Source: Chara braunii
Lineage: Eukaryota; Streptophyta; Charophyceae; Charales; Characeae
Length of the DNA: 41,548 bases
Reading direction: 5' to 3'
NCBI GenBank assembly: GCA_003427395.1
Contig: BFEA01000134.1
Span: 306,620 to 348,167, forward strand
Of this stretch, positions 9,730 through 20,141 are shown one piece after another. The notes under the pieces were generated by a model that saw only the letters and a list, made by a program, of their open reading frames with translations, made no database searches and was not told the origin of the DNA. The position numbers and the translations under genes were made by a program. The first letter of the stretch is position 1; the number at the start of each line of letters is the position of its first letter.

Positions 9730-9736
9730 TATAAAT
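9730..9736 (+). promoter_or_regulatory. TATA box of left LTR of element A
   Basis: TATAAAT preceded by GCATGCATGCACGC (an RY-type CATGCATG motif). The same arrangement is at 38213-38219 in the right LTR. It is a plausible core promoter for the element's genomic RNA. Confidence 0.55.
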
Positions 9737-10395
9737 TTCGGCTGCGCGATTAGTCAGCTCTCTTAACCCGTTGTTGGGAGCTCGGGGTTGCGCGATCAGG
9801 AAGGGTCGGCACACGAGCGAAGTAAGAGGTGAGTAGAGTAGGAGTTGGGCGACCCGGCGGGCTGGTGCCGAACGCGCGGGATTGAGATGCGCCACGACGG
9901 ACTGTGGGCACGGGCGAATCCGACGGGTGCGGGAGGACTAAGCGGGGTGACAACTTCATGGGTTGGTGCGTGACGACAGACTGTCCGCATCGGAGAAGAG
10001 AGAAAGAGAAGGAGAGAGTTGAGGTTGATGGACGCGGATTTGCTGTTTCTTTGTCTCTTCCCCCTCTTCATCTGTGTACATACATTTTGATTACGGCTCC
10101 GGGCGGTTTTGCCCCTTCTTATTCTTGTTTCGGCCTTCTGGAATCCGGGCTTGGGTTTTTACTCACACTTGTCCTTGCAATGTCCGTCCCAATTGCATTA
10201 TGTGTATGATTGTCGAATGTATGGATGTATGGATGTTATGCCTGCTTGTCTATCGTTTTGTTGAGAATCCCTGTCCTTGCTTTTTGTTTGTGTCGAATCT
10301 TTGCCCGCACCTGACGTAGCTGTAGATGGGATAGGAATCTGGCCCCGACAACGATTTTGTTCCCGTTTTTGTTTGTCTCACGATGGGGTTGTGAT

Positions 10396-10665
10396 ATGGT
10401 TTCACCTTGCATAATCGAAACTTACGGAGCAATTAGACGATCCGAAGTCTGGCCCCGCGAACGCCGCGCGAGAACACGTGTAAACGCGATCCGAGTCACG
10501 CCCTTCCACGCATTCCCGTGCGTCGATTCGCCCAAACAGATTCGCAGCGGAACCGTCATCACGTACGGGCACGATGAGGCGCAACTAAGTTTGCATATCC
10601 TGTACGTGCTCGTGCGCGGTGACGATAACCCGACCCGAGCTGTCCCATATACGATGATACCATGA
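10396..10665 (+). CDS. Small ORF inside left LTR, 89 residues, overlaps the next ORF
   Basis: It starts MVSPCIIETYG and ends RAVPYTMIP; the stop overlaps the start of the next ORF as ATGA. The same frame is open in the right LTR (38879-39148) despite substitutions. No domain is recognised. Nothing shows that it is translated. Confidence 0.35.
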   Translation: MVSPCIIETYGAIRRSEVWPRERRARTRVNAIRVTPFHAFPCVDSPKQIRSGTVITYGHDEAQLSLHILYVLVRGDDNPTRAVPYTMIP

Positions 10666-11153
10666 CACGATCTTGGAGCTCAGATTCATCCTACGACCCG
10701 GATTATTTCACCCCTTGGATAAACAAACTCATAAGGCTGCGATACCCCTGTCACACGGAGAATCGACTATGTCCTTGGGAATTCCACTGCACCACCTCTA
10801 GCGCCCCTCCTTGCTCTAATTTCCCTTTCCCCGACCACACCTACTACTTCACCCACCCGGGATTTATTGACATCACCACCAGTTTCCCTCCTTTCCGCCT
10901 TCTTCTCCCGTATCATCAACTCAGCGTCGTTCCGTGGCTGGCCATAACCCCCTATTGGCCCTGTATGTTTTGTGTAAATTGCCGATGTAGCGGCGAACAG
11001 AGAACTCCGGAATTTCAAAGGCCCAATCCAAGTACACGGAGCTCTGCGCCACGTGGCAGCCCCCGACGGCCTAACTTTTCGGGACCGCCTCCGCCGCGGA
11101 GGGATTTCCCCATCAACGGTCGCCCACAGTGCACCGGCCCCATCGGACCTTGA
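10662..11153 (+). CDS. ORF inside left LTR, 163 residues, Pro/Ser-rich
   Basis: It starts MTRSWSSDSSYDPDYF and contains FTPWINKLIRLRYPCHTENRLCP, a block rich in Tyr, His and Pro, and a Pro/Arg-rich tail (GPPPPRRDFPIN). The right LTR carries the same frame (39145-39612), open over 155 residues, with many amino-acid differences but no stop before the tail. Two CxxC-like pairs can be seen, but no known zinc finger spacing. Function unknown. Location in an LTR means it may be a leader ORF of the transcript or simply a chance open frame. Confidence 0.4.
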   Translation: MTRSWSSDSSYDPDYFTPWINKLIRLRYPCHTENRLCPWEFHCTTSSAPPCSNFPFPDHTYYFTHPGFIDITTSFPPFRLLLPYHQLSVVPWLAITPYWPCMFCVNCRCSGEQRTPEFQRPNPSTRSSAPRGSPRRPNFSGPPPPRRDFPINGRPQCTGPIGP

Positions 11154-11299
11154 GTCCCTTGCACACGCACCCCTTATTTGCCTAATTACATTCATATCCT
11201 CAAGACTCCCCCACTTTCCCAAAAATCCTTGGCACACCCCTTTTCGCACTTCCAGGCCCACATCCCACTCCGATCAGGAAGTCGCGCTGGGCGTGAGGT

Positions 11300-11313
11300 T
11301 GGTATCAGAGCCC
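11300..11313 (+). other. Primer-binding site, initiator Met tRNA type
   Basis: TGGTATCAGAGCC is the standard plant retrotransposon PBS complementary to the 3' end of tRNA-iMet. It directly follows the left LTR of element A and fixes the element's orientation as plus. Confidence 0.9.
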
Positions 11314-11453
11314 GACACGTGGCTAGGATCTTAGGATTGATAGCACGTTAATTAGGCGACTTGTCTAACCGTGGGTGACCTCACCCTCGGAACACGCATA
11401 GACGCGACCCTATCGTCACCCGAAGCAGATCGGCTAACCGACGAGCAACCAAT

Positions 11454-12162
11454 ATGGCTGCCAATGTGCAGAACCCGGTTCCGCAACAAAATGTTACTCA
11501 ACCAAATCATCCTGCCCCACGTGCACGAGCTCCCATGACGCCACATATCTATATTTAGTCGATCCAGCACACCATCTCGCAGGAGCACGGCTGGCCACAC
11601 TCAGAGCCCAACAGTACACTGAGAATGAAGCGCAGATCAACATCCCCGCCCGTTGGGGGGGGACGCTCATCATTGGTTTAGTACCTATGTATGGGTTGAC
11701 CTCCCGACCTTTGAGCGGGATTTCATGAACCGATTTGACTACGTTCACCCCGAGCAAGCGTTGTATATGATCAAGGACCGAGTGCAAAAACCTCTTGAAT
11801 CCGTTGCAGAATATCGAAACCGGTTCGACAGAATGTTCGTAAAAAATGATCGAGGTGAACAAGTAGGGAGAGACCTGTTCATTGACGGGCTTTGCAGCCA
11901 AACAATAAGGGCTAAGTTGCGAAAGCAATTTTCCCCCATCACTCACACGCTACAGCAAATCATGGCTGCTGCGGAAGAAATGGAACGGAAGTTCGCGGCA
12001 AACTTCCTGGAAGGCGAAGACTATCCTAGAGAAGGAGATTCGACCGAGCTCGCACGAGCGAAGGCTGAGTTGGCTACCTTGCAGAACAAGTTTGAAAACA
12101 TGGGGCTTGTATCAGGATCTGTCACCTACATGGAACAGATAGGCCCAAGCGAGTGGTCCTAA
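11454..12162 (+). pseudogene. gag: Gag of element A (Retrotrans_gag domain), frameshifted
   Basis: ATG 11454 begins MAANVQNPVPQQN, and a TAG stops this frame at about 11559. The gag-like text then continues in a second frame (LATLRAQQYTENEAQINIPARWGG). After a run of eight G at about 11654-11662 it passes into a third frame, open to 12162. That last part has the capsid signature HWFSTYVWVDLPTFERDFMNRFDYVHPEQALYMIKDRVQ..LESVAEYRNRFDRMF, as in Ty3/Gypsy gag, followed by a helical segment with FLEGEDYPREG. Gag would form the cytoplasmic particle. The G8 run is a likely slippage or sequencing-error site. Confidence 0.8.
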
Positions 12163-13802
12163 GTGAGGTTCCAAGCACTTCCGCTCCTGCGATGCCTCCA
12201 CTACCCCCCCCACCAGTTCAGGCTCCCGCACGAATGAACGAATCAGCGGCCATTTTCGAACTAACCAAAACCTTGATTAATTTGATCCAGGAAAGCAAAA
12301 AGGAGCAGCGAGAGCACAATGCTCGGCTGGAAGCCATGATGAGGAACATGCGGCCCATTGCGGTACGCGCCCCTCCGATGCAGCAAGGATTAGCCCCGTC
12401 ACCTGCGCTCGGAGGAGTCGCAAATAATCTGAATGTCTATTATGCATGTCATCAGCTAGGACATCTAGCCCATGATTGCCCCCACCGACCCCCACAACAG
12501 CGAATCGGGGTCGCGCCTATAGCGGCGGCTCCCATCGCTAACGGACTTGGACGAGTCGGAGCTTTGATGGAAGAAATAGAGGGCGAAGGAAGTGCCCTGG
12601 CCACCACGGAAGAGGTCGCCGAGCTAATCCCGCTAGATCAGTACGTATCGCTGGGATATCCTGGGCTTGGAATAATCGGAACAATCAGACCAGCGCCAAA
12701 ACCGAAAGAGGTGGCGGAGTGGCGACCGTCTCTAGGAGAAATGGAGTCGGGAGGACCCACCTTTGTCACAGGAGAGATCGATGTATTAAACATCATCCGA
12801 GCATTGGACCATCGGATTCCCCATCCGATCGGTCACCTACTCTCGATCTCCGAGCAAGCCAACGAGCGAATGCTACAGCATTGCAAAGCAAACCGAAAGC
12901 GATTCGCCCTCGCGCGAACACCAAATGCAAAAGCCAAAGGCCCTGCGCCAGAAGAATACCCAATAGGCACTCCGGATCCGATACGGGTAGGATTAATTCA
13001 GAAAGGCGATCATTACTTACGGATTAAACCAATTCCGTGGAAATCAGGAGAATGTGATATTGAAATTCGGGGAATTCCCTACAATGCAATCACAGATTCG
13101 GGAGCAGTTGTGTTGGCTATTTCATTAAGAGTGGTCGAAAGGGTAGGTAGGAAAAACGACCTGATCATGCTTTCTGAGAAAGATCAGCTCGTTTCGGCTG
13201 ATGAAGAAAGAATTAAAACCGTGGGAAGGATGACCGATGTCGCTTTCCGATTGGGGAAAGTGCACACGCTTGGGGATGTCGTAGTACTAGATGTCAGAAC
13301 GTCTGACGTTCTTTTCGGACTTCCCGCTCTTGTGGCGTTACGAGCAAACCTTGATTTCGAACAACGATCGATCGTCCTCCGAAATACAGGAGGAAAACCC
13401 TACGTCGTGCCTATGCGATTGACCCTTCGCACTACCATAAACACGGTCCCACGGGTTTCACCGATGATGGCAGGGACTCTCCGCATGATCCCCTGGGATG
13501 AATCCGCAGACGGAAAGTCATCAACGAATGATGCGGACAACAGTGACGAAGATGATCCGGAGATCTTGAAATTAGCACGACAGCGCGTTCACTACCCCCC
13601 GCCCAAAACGATAGCAAGAACGATGCAATTGACCAGCCGAAAAATTCAAAGGACCAAGGCAATAATCCTGGGTGAGCCCCTCGTGCAGATTTCGAGGATG
13701 GTTGACTCTTTGGAACCCCCTCAAACTCTGTACGAAGCAATCACCCCTCTCCTCGCCAGGTATAGCGACAAAAAGCATTATTGCGACATTACGGAACTTT
13801 AA
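12153..13802 (+). pseudogene. Gag C-terminal zinc knuckle plus aspartic protease of element A
   Basis: The frame is open for 549 residues. A Pro-rich part is followed by a coiled segment (NLIQESKKEQREHNARLEAMMRNM). A CCHC-type knuckle follows at 12438-12479, but its first ligand is Tyr (codon 12438-12440, TAT instead of TGT/TGC); the remaining C, H and C are in place. Further on, CDIEIRGIPYNAITDSGAVVLAIS is a retropepsin active site (DSGA), and LFGLPALVALRANLDFEQRSIVLRN is the second conserved protease block. The protein would process Gag-Pol in the particle. It overlaps the gag frame by 10 bp in another frame. The frame itself is intact, but the knuckle ligand is lost and the upstream frame is broken. 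Confidence 0.78.
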
Positions 13803-14254
13803 CGGAAGTACCTAAGTCTTTATTGACATCTGCTAAAGAAGTGAGATTGTTATGCTTGGGGGCGGAAGCAAGCTTTCTGGAACCCCCTGGGCGTTTCGAG
13901 GCAGAAACAGACGGACTGGGGATAAAGATCGCAACTAAGAACGTGCCATGGCAGGATGTTTGTGACGGGATTACCCCGGAAGGACACGTGGCAATCCGGG
14001 AAGAAGATGCCCTGATGATGGTCACAATGTTCTCCTGGCGATCGAACCATTCGTTCATCTCGGCGCCTCCGCCCGACGTGGCAAAACAGACACGCACGAA
14101 ACAACTTGATGTTCGAATCGGGGATCAACTTTTTGAACTACACGTTCCACAGTACGTACCGGATGAAATCCACCGGGTAATTGCGGATATTCTAACGGAA
14201 TATGAAGGAGAGATTAGCGTGACACATTGGTCTGTCGTTAGTAATCCAACATGA
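13781..14254 (+). pseudogene. Protease-RT connecting part of the element A polyprotein
   Basis: Starts within the end of the preceding frame, shifted, and continues its text (RHYGTLTEVPKSLLTSAKEVRLL). It contains VPWQDVCDGITPEGHVAIREEDALMMV and a segment ending YVPDEIHRVIADILTEYEGEIS, which leads into the RT. No separate enzymatic motif is seen. It contains GGAACCCCCTGGGCGT at 13879-13894, which recurs at 37402-37417 directly before the right LTR. Confidence 0.6.
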
Positions 14255-14642
14255 AATTCAAACGGGAAATCACTCCCCGATTCATTGCAAACCTTACCGG
14301 TATTCCTTGATTGAACGCAAAAAAACTCTCGAACGAATTCGGGAATTCGAAACCAGCGGCTGGATTGAACCCGCCACCGGACCTTGCATGGGTTCCATCA
14401 TATTCTGGTTAAAAAGGAAGATTGGTCGAAGACGGCCTTCGTGTTGTCCGAGGGCACGTGGCAGTGGGTTCGGTGTCCAATGGGGATTTGCAATGCGCCT
14501 GCCACATTTCAACAAGCGATGAACATGACGTTCCAGAACTTCGTCAACAAGACACGGCTGACACAAGGGATGATTAACTTCTGTGTGATTATGTACATGG
14601 ACGACATCTTGGTCTATTCGGAAACCTATCACGGACACGCGC
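14230..14642 (+). pseudogene. pol: Reverse transcriptase of element A, first part, with internal deletion
   Basis: Frame one reads GNHSPIHCKPYRYSLIERKKTLERIREFETSGWIEPATGP, the conserved entry to Ty3/Gypsy RT. A shift near 14390 leads to ILVKKEDWSKTAFVLSEGTWQWVRCPMGICNAPATFQQAMN and then the active-site motif MYMDDILVYSETYHGHA. Between KKEDW and KTAFVL about 55-60 residues of a normal RT are absent, including the first catalytic Asp. The gene is then cut after the Ala codon of HGHA by element B and resumes at 32476. Confidence 0.85.
14639..14642. repeat. Target-site duplication GCGC, left copy
   Basis: GCGC directly before the TGTC end of element B; the same four bases follow the GACA end at 32476-32479. 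Removing the insertion and one copy joins the RT reading frame codon for codon (GCG, CAA). Confidence 0.9.
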
Positions 14643-15232
14643 TGTCAAGCGCATCAGTCCGACACCGCACCAGGGCAGCGCAAGACCCTTCCGGCCGCGT
14701 CACGCAGGAGTTGGTCTAAATCCTAGTCGCGAATACATGATGGAGCTTCCGCAAGCCGCTCCGGCCGAGTGCCCAGCCATACCTCTTGCGAGCCCCTACG
14801 ACACAATAGGGCCTACGCGAGGCACGACTTACCTACACCTTACGGGAGCTGTCACCTCCCTTCGGTGGGCGTATCCTCGCCGAGCTACCAGTCCACAGTA
14901 CGAAAGCTAATCAGTTGCAATCGCTGAGGTGGACCAGCCGAGGGCGTTTCTCGTTCGCTGTAGCATAGGGGGTACGCATGGTAATACGCCGCTATCGACC
15001 CGCACGCGAACCGACAGCTTGGGGGGTTGAAGTCCCAAGCGCGATTCGACTTCGGTCGACTAGGACGCATCCCACACACACCACGCGCACACCACTCTAA
15101 CAACCTCCTCAACACACACACACACACGAAACGACACAACACAAAACAACGCGACAACGCTCCTAGTCCTTCGGTAGCCATCCCATAACTTTCCGATGCG
15201 GAAATCGGATAGGCGTCGCGCGCGAGACTTAG

Positions 15233-15239
15233 TATAAAA
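15233..15239 (+). promoter_or_regulatory. TATA box in left repeat of element B
   Basis: TATAAAA in the context ACTTAGTATAAAACCGCGC, followed about 20-30 bp later by GCAGGGC...CTCATATCGACTCGC. It is kept in the right repeat at 29600-29606 with the surrounding bases. Confidence 0.55.
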
Positions 15240-15964
15240 CCGCGCAGCTGCAGGGCAAACTCATATCGACTCGCAATGCAAGCGTACGCAAGCGGTCGCG
15301 GTGATGGCGTACTATGTAGTACCCATACTCATGCGGGCTTCGTTAATCTCAAGGATCGCATTCGACACTCAAGTGTCGGCTGACACACGCCTTGAGGGTT
15401 AATCTCTCGACGCTGGACAACCGCCATGCGCTGTTGAAGACAACACCCTCTTCTGCACCCTGTGCAGAGGGGTTGAGTAGACAGCTTTAAGCTGTCGTGG
15501 CGGTCGAACATCAAGGGGCTTAACTTTGATGGCTGCCACGAACTACAACGTCCAACCATACAACTCTAAAAAAAAGCAAGGGTAAGAAGGGACCCCCCCC
15601 CCCCCTCCGTTTTTTCTCTCAAGACACATTCTGGTTAACCCTTATGCTTAAGTATAGGTCTCTCAAATACTCAGAGCGCTTATAAGTATACAAGGGTTAA
15701 ATATATAGGACGATCACTTCTCACAGTCACAGTGGGGCTCATCTCAACCATATATGTATGTAATCGCAGGCAGTCACATCCAGAAGCCGAACCACAACCA
15801 TACCTGCAATCACATCAAAGATTCATCCAGAAGTCCACACACTATACGGAGTCAACCCCAACCACCTTCGACACTCATACCCCTCGCTTTAGCCATGCAA
15901 GCCCCAAAACTCCTGTCCAACCAACCTTAATTAAATACGGAGTACCTTCGTTAAATGACCATTC

Positions 15965-15970
15965 AATAAA
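15965..15970 (+). other. AATAAA, possible polyadenylation signal in element B repeat
   Basis: AATAAAAGTCC about 730 bp after the TATA box, kept at 30331-30336 in the right repeat. If both are used, the transcribed R region would be short and about 6 kb of the repeat would lie after it. Confidence 0.35.
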
Positions 15971-16372
15971 AGTCCGGGTGAAACCATAATGAAACAAAGA
16001 AAATCACCAGGGCTAAAACCTTTCAGGTTGGGTGTGGAGGGTGAGTTGGAATTGAGTCGTAAACCGGCGAATCGGCAACCGACCTTTTATCAGTGATAAT
16101 AGATGGTGACCCTCAAGAGATCAACCTGAATCTGGTCTTGACCTTGAGTCAGACGATCAAGAGGACCTGTAACACATGACAGGTCAAAGCCCCAGGCTAA
16201 ACCTATGAGTTCATAAAGGACAATCTCCATATCATGATCTTTACCCAAATCATCCTTGTTAACTATGTTTAAGCCTATCTCTAAGCAATATAGCAAAATC
16301 TTCCCTTAGTCAGAGTGGATTTATCAAAAATCCTTACTTATTAAAACATATTCGACCTCTTTTAATCTAAAG

Positions 16373-17060
16373 AAAATTTCGGCAGCGCTTCCCGTAGGGG
16401 AAGTGTCTTCCCAAAATTTATATAAGTTCAGATACAAAACAAAAATAATTTTCAACTATGGAAAGTCAAACTATGTCTAACTTCATGAAATAACAGAAAT
16501 TTGGGTAGCATTCCCTTTATAAAGGGAGGCTTTCCAGATTTATACTAAGTCAGATATAAAGGCAGAAATAATCTCTAACTCTGGAAAGTCAAATTTTATC
16601 TAACTCGCTGAATCAATAGAAATTTGGGCAACACTCCCTTTAGAAAGGGAACCTTTCCAAATTTATACTAAGTCAGATATTAACTCGAACAACAGCTCGA
16701 CCTCAACTTTAGACAGAATTTAACTAACTCCTTAATTTTGTAAAAATTTCGACAGCACTCCCTCTAGAAAAGTGTTATTCCAAAATTTATACAAGGTTAA
16801 GTTCAGATTCTGAAAGTAACTTTGACTTCCCAAAGTTCAATTTTGCCCAACTTCCTGAATTAGCAAAAAATTTGGGCAGCACTCCTTTTAGAAAATGAGA
16901 CTTCCTAGATTTTAACTAAGTCGAATAGGAGAAAAGACAAAGCTGAACTTTTGACAAGTCAAAATTCAACTAACTCCTTGGATTTGTAGAAATTTCGGCA
17001 GCGCTTCCCATAGAAAAAGTAGCTTGCTGAGATTTATACAAAGCCAAGTATAAGAAAAAA
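16373..17060 (+). repeat. Six ~123-bp tandem repeats with a hairpin in each of the best copies
   Basis: Each unit starts AAATTTCGGCAGC or AAATTTGGGCAAC, continues with a C-rich/G-rich pair, then CCAAATTTATAC.AAG and a CTGGAAAGTCAAA-type block. Starts fall at about 16373, 16496, 16619, 16741, 16865 and 16988. The pair forms a stem with different bases: CTTCCC/GGGAAG in copy 1, TCCCTTT/AAAGGGA in copies 2 and 3. Copies 4-6 are more degenerate. Confidence 0.85.
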
Positions 17061-17330
17061 ATCTTAAAAAATACAGGAATTGAACTAAGTAAAAAAAAGA
17101 TACTACAGAAAATGCAGTAATCGACACTTACTCCTATGGCTCTAGCAAATGACAAGCAACTAAAGCAACTACCTATCAACCTGAAACTCAGACTAAGTAG
17201 TGGTCTCACTCAGTCACACGCAAGCCAAACCAAAAATGTAAGTACTCTAACCATCCCAAGTTTATTTCATACAGATAGTTTGTGAATTTTTTTAAGTTTT
17301 TAAATTCTTATACCCTTCTTACATAAGACA

Positions 17331-18021
17331 TAGAGCTTGACCATTCACAATAGAAACAATGTCCAACTTGTCTTCAAGGTATACGCGAACAGGTTGCACA
17401 ACTACTTCTTTCTTCTTTTGGGCATATGACTAGGTCATTCGTCATTGAAACAATGTTAAGCCGCCCTGAACTATTTAATAACCAAAATTTAGTATTTCTC
17501 TGATTTTGTTTTCAAAAGGAAAAGGCAAATATGGGCAGGGGACTGAACCATTCACCATGGAAACAATGTTCAACTTGCCCAGGCTATTTCCATTTATACT
17601 TTACACTTTTCTCTTTTCTCTTCTTAATGTTATAACTTAGCGTTGGACCATTCACCTTGAAAACCATGTCCAGCTGCCAGTTCACATACAAATATATATA
17701 ACATATTTTCCCTTTATACTCATTTTAATTTATATGCGTGGTTTTCAGGCTAAACCATTCACCATGGAAACAATGCTTAGCCTTAGACCATAAATCCTCC
17801 CTCTGAATAAACAAGAACTTAAACCCCTTTAATCAGACAAACCCCCAGAGTTAACTAGAGCAACCAGGCCATTCGCCATGGAAACAATGCCTGGTTCCCT
17901 AGAAAACAACTAAACAAACACAACAACCAGGCCATTCACCATGGAAACAATGCCTGGTCCTTCAGAAAACAGTCAAATAAACACAGCCCTGAGTCATTCA
18001 ACATGGAAACAATGCTCAGGC
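17331..18021 (+). repeat. Eight dispersed hairpins with a constant 20-nt core and varying paired arms
   Basis: The core, consensus CATTCACCATGGAAACAATG, begins at 17342, 17436, 17549, 17649, 17756, 17870, 17933 and 17995 and is exactly 20 nt each time. CATT and AATG close the core. Outside it the arms differ between copies but pair in most: TGAA/TTCA (copy 3), TGGA/TCCA (4), GGCTAA/TTAGCC (5), AACCAGG/CCTGGTT (6), ACCAGG/CCTGGT (7), CCTGAG/CTCAGG (8). Copy 1 pairs weakly (TTG/CAA) and copy 2 not clearly. An unpaired base usually separates the left arm from CATT. Spacing is 62-114 bp. Consistent pairing with changing sequence argues for a conserved RNA or DNA structure. Confidence 0.85.
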
Positions 18022-20140
18022 TTTTGGTTGACTCTTCCAAACGCATGCAGTCTACCTTCCTCCCACCTTTCCCCAGTTTATCCCTTGTCTGCTTTCAGTC
18101 AGAATAAAGAAGGAACTTGAACTTCACTCTCACACACTTTTTCCCTTTAGTCTGATTATGTCTTGAAGAGAAAGCAAAAATCATAGGAACAACACATGCA
18201 TACGACAATCATACTACAGGGAGATAGACAAACATGGGTAGTAGTGGGTTATACAGCTGAAGTGAATTTACCTGATGGTTCCCTGCCTCCAGAACTCCTC
18301 CTGAGTTCCGGCAGAGCTCCCGCAATCGATGGGTAAGCTCCCCACAGAGCCTTGACGCGGACTTACGGGTTGCAATCCTCCCTGCCACCTTCCTCTCGTA
18401 ACCACAAGACTAGACTGAGAGTTAGAAGGGCAGAAGAAGAAGGTTTGAGACTCTCAGATACCGGAGGGGTGCTCTCAACCTCACAGGAGAGGGCCTTGCA
18501 ATCTTCAGCTCCTGAGGGCCCCGCAATGGTGGCCAGGGTCGCAGTAGCTTGGTAAGGCGCTGCCCGACCGCGATCTGTCGTCTCCCCGGTGGCTCAGCAC
18601 GCAGCTAAAGTGACGACACCCAGCGACTTGCAGCAGTCTGCACTCAGTCAGGCGGACCAGCTACAGCAAGTTGGGCCTCGCCTCTCGAACCAACAACAAC
18701 CCTCCCAGCGACACAGTTCGAGCCTACCACCCAGCTTGCTCCAACTGCAGCGCTTCGCGGGTTGAACAGTATCTGGCCACGGCGTAGGCCACAAGTAGCA
18801 GATCAGAGATACAACCCTTCGCTTCTCCCTCTCCTTACCGCCCGCTTGGCTAGCACCACTCATAGAGCCCTGGAAAGGTTTCTCAATCTGTCAACCAAGA
18901 CTCAACAGCCACCCGACGAATTATCCCATCAACCAAACATGATCATGCACTCAGTATCGAGTCACGTGTCCCTGCATCCCCTGGGCTCGGTACACCACAG
19001 TGGCCCAATCCCAGGAGGCCTGCAGTCTTCCTGTCTGTGGCAACACGAGGAGATCCTCCCCTACCCAGTGTCCGGCTCTCATCTGCATCATCGATGGGAA
19101 GGACCGAACGAACCTTCCGCTAGCAGGTGGTAGGAGGCATGCACGCAAAAAGGTAACGAGGCACTGCTACCACCGCCAGGAGCCATGCCCCGATTGACAG
19201 GTAGCCACCCTACCTTCCCGACTGGTCACACGCCGGTTGGAACGAATCCGCAGCTGAAAAACCGACCGGGTGCATCACCACCTTACTGCCCCGTTCCCCT
19301 TGCCCGACTATTACTGCTTACCATTCGACATCCGCCCACCAACTCCAAAGTCTAAGCTCACCACCCGAGTCGCCCCAGGCCAAAGCCACGGATCCACTAT
19401 CCCCCATACTCAGTTCATTAGAACAAGCAAAAACTGTCACGAATCTACCACTAGAACACGGTCAGATGCATTCACTGTTGCTCAGTCGAAACCGTCACGC
19501 ACCACATCCTCTCTCTACCTCCTCGTTCACCCCTTCACTCCTAAAACTAACAACGCTACTGAACTCGCCTTGCCCTAGAACCCCAGGTTAGCCTCTTCAC
19601 TCGCCCAATTTCATCAAGAAACGGGCAAGATACAAAACTTTCCTCCTTCGTTCACTTCCCTCCCTTCGACCATCGCGCAACCCATCTTTCTTCTAACTCT
19701 CAATCCTCCAACTCTCCCGCTATTCTAACCTCACCGTCTGATTCGCCTTACAACAAAACCTCATGATCGATTCTTTCCCTGCCCGTTTTCGTAGAGAGTC
19801 GAGCACACTAGGAGTCTCACCGTCTGACATACGTCTGCCATAGCCATCACTCAGGGCAGCTCGTTCCTCACTAGCCCCCTATCCTATGAACTTAACGCAA
19901 AAACTGACTTCGCCATTAAGTTTGCCCAGCCCCAAATCCCCTAAAACGCACCTCCTCCCGCCGTATCCTACCAAGAGTCGGGCGAGTTCCGTACTCCCTC
20001 ACTCTCTCCTCACCCATTCCACCATCTCGTCCGCCGAACGTACCGGGCCCAGATCCACACCCACATCCGTTTTCGCCCCATGTTCGTTCCTCAACGCTCC
20101 GCTATCTGCCTTTCCCCCGTCACTCTCTTCCTACCCCGAG
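18022..20140. other. Remainder of the copy-specific part of the left B repeat
   Basis: Mixed sequence, pyrimidine-rich on the plus strand from about 19,270 to 20,140. Open frames are short and show no known domain. No RNA gene recognised. Confidence 0.4.
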
Positions 20141-20141
20141 T

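Larger units (their letters stand above)
9159..11302 (+). repeat. Left LTR of element A, main body
   Basis: Matches 37648-39786 of the right LTR from GCGTCG through GCGTGAGGTTGG. The right LTR ends GGTTGGGTGTCACA, while the left one passes from GGTTGG straight into TATCAGAGCC, so the last bases of this LTR are missing. TTGG occurs both in the LTR end and at the start of the PBS region, which fits a small deletion by microhomology. Confidence 0.88.

Noticed and set aside
12150-12165. Programmed frameshift between gag and protease frames
   Set aside because: The two frames overlap by about 10 bp, but no clear slippery heptamer is present and neighbouring frames are broken by indels, so decay is the simpler reading.
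14885-15559. Minus-strand frames at the start of the B repeats (also 29276-29926)
   Set aside because: Open in both copies but Cys/Arg-rich, without domain, antisense to the TATA-bearing strand, and broken differently between the copies.
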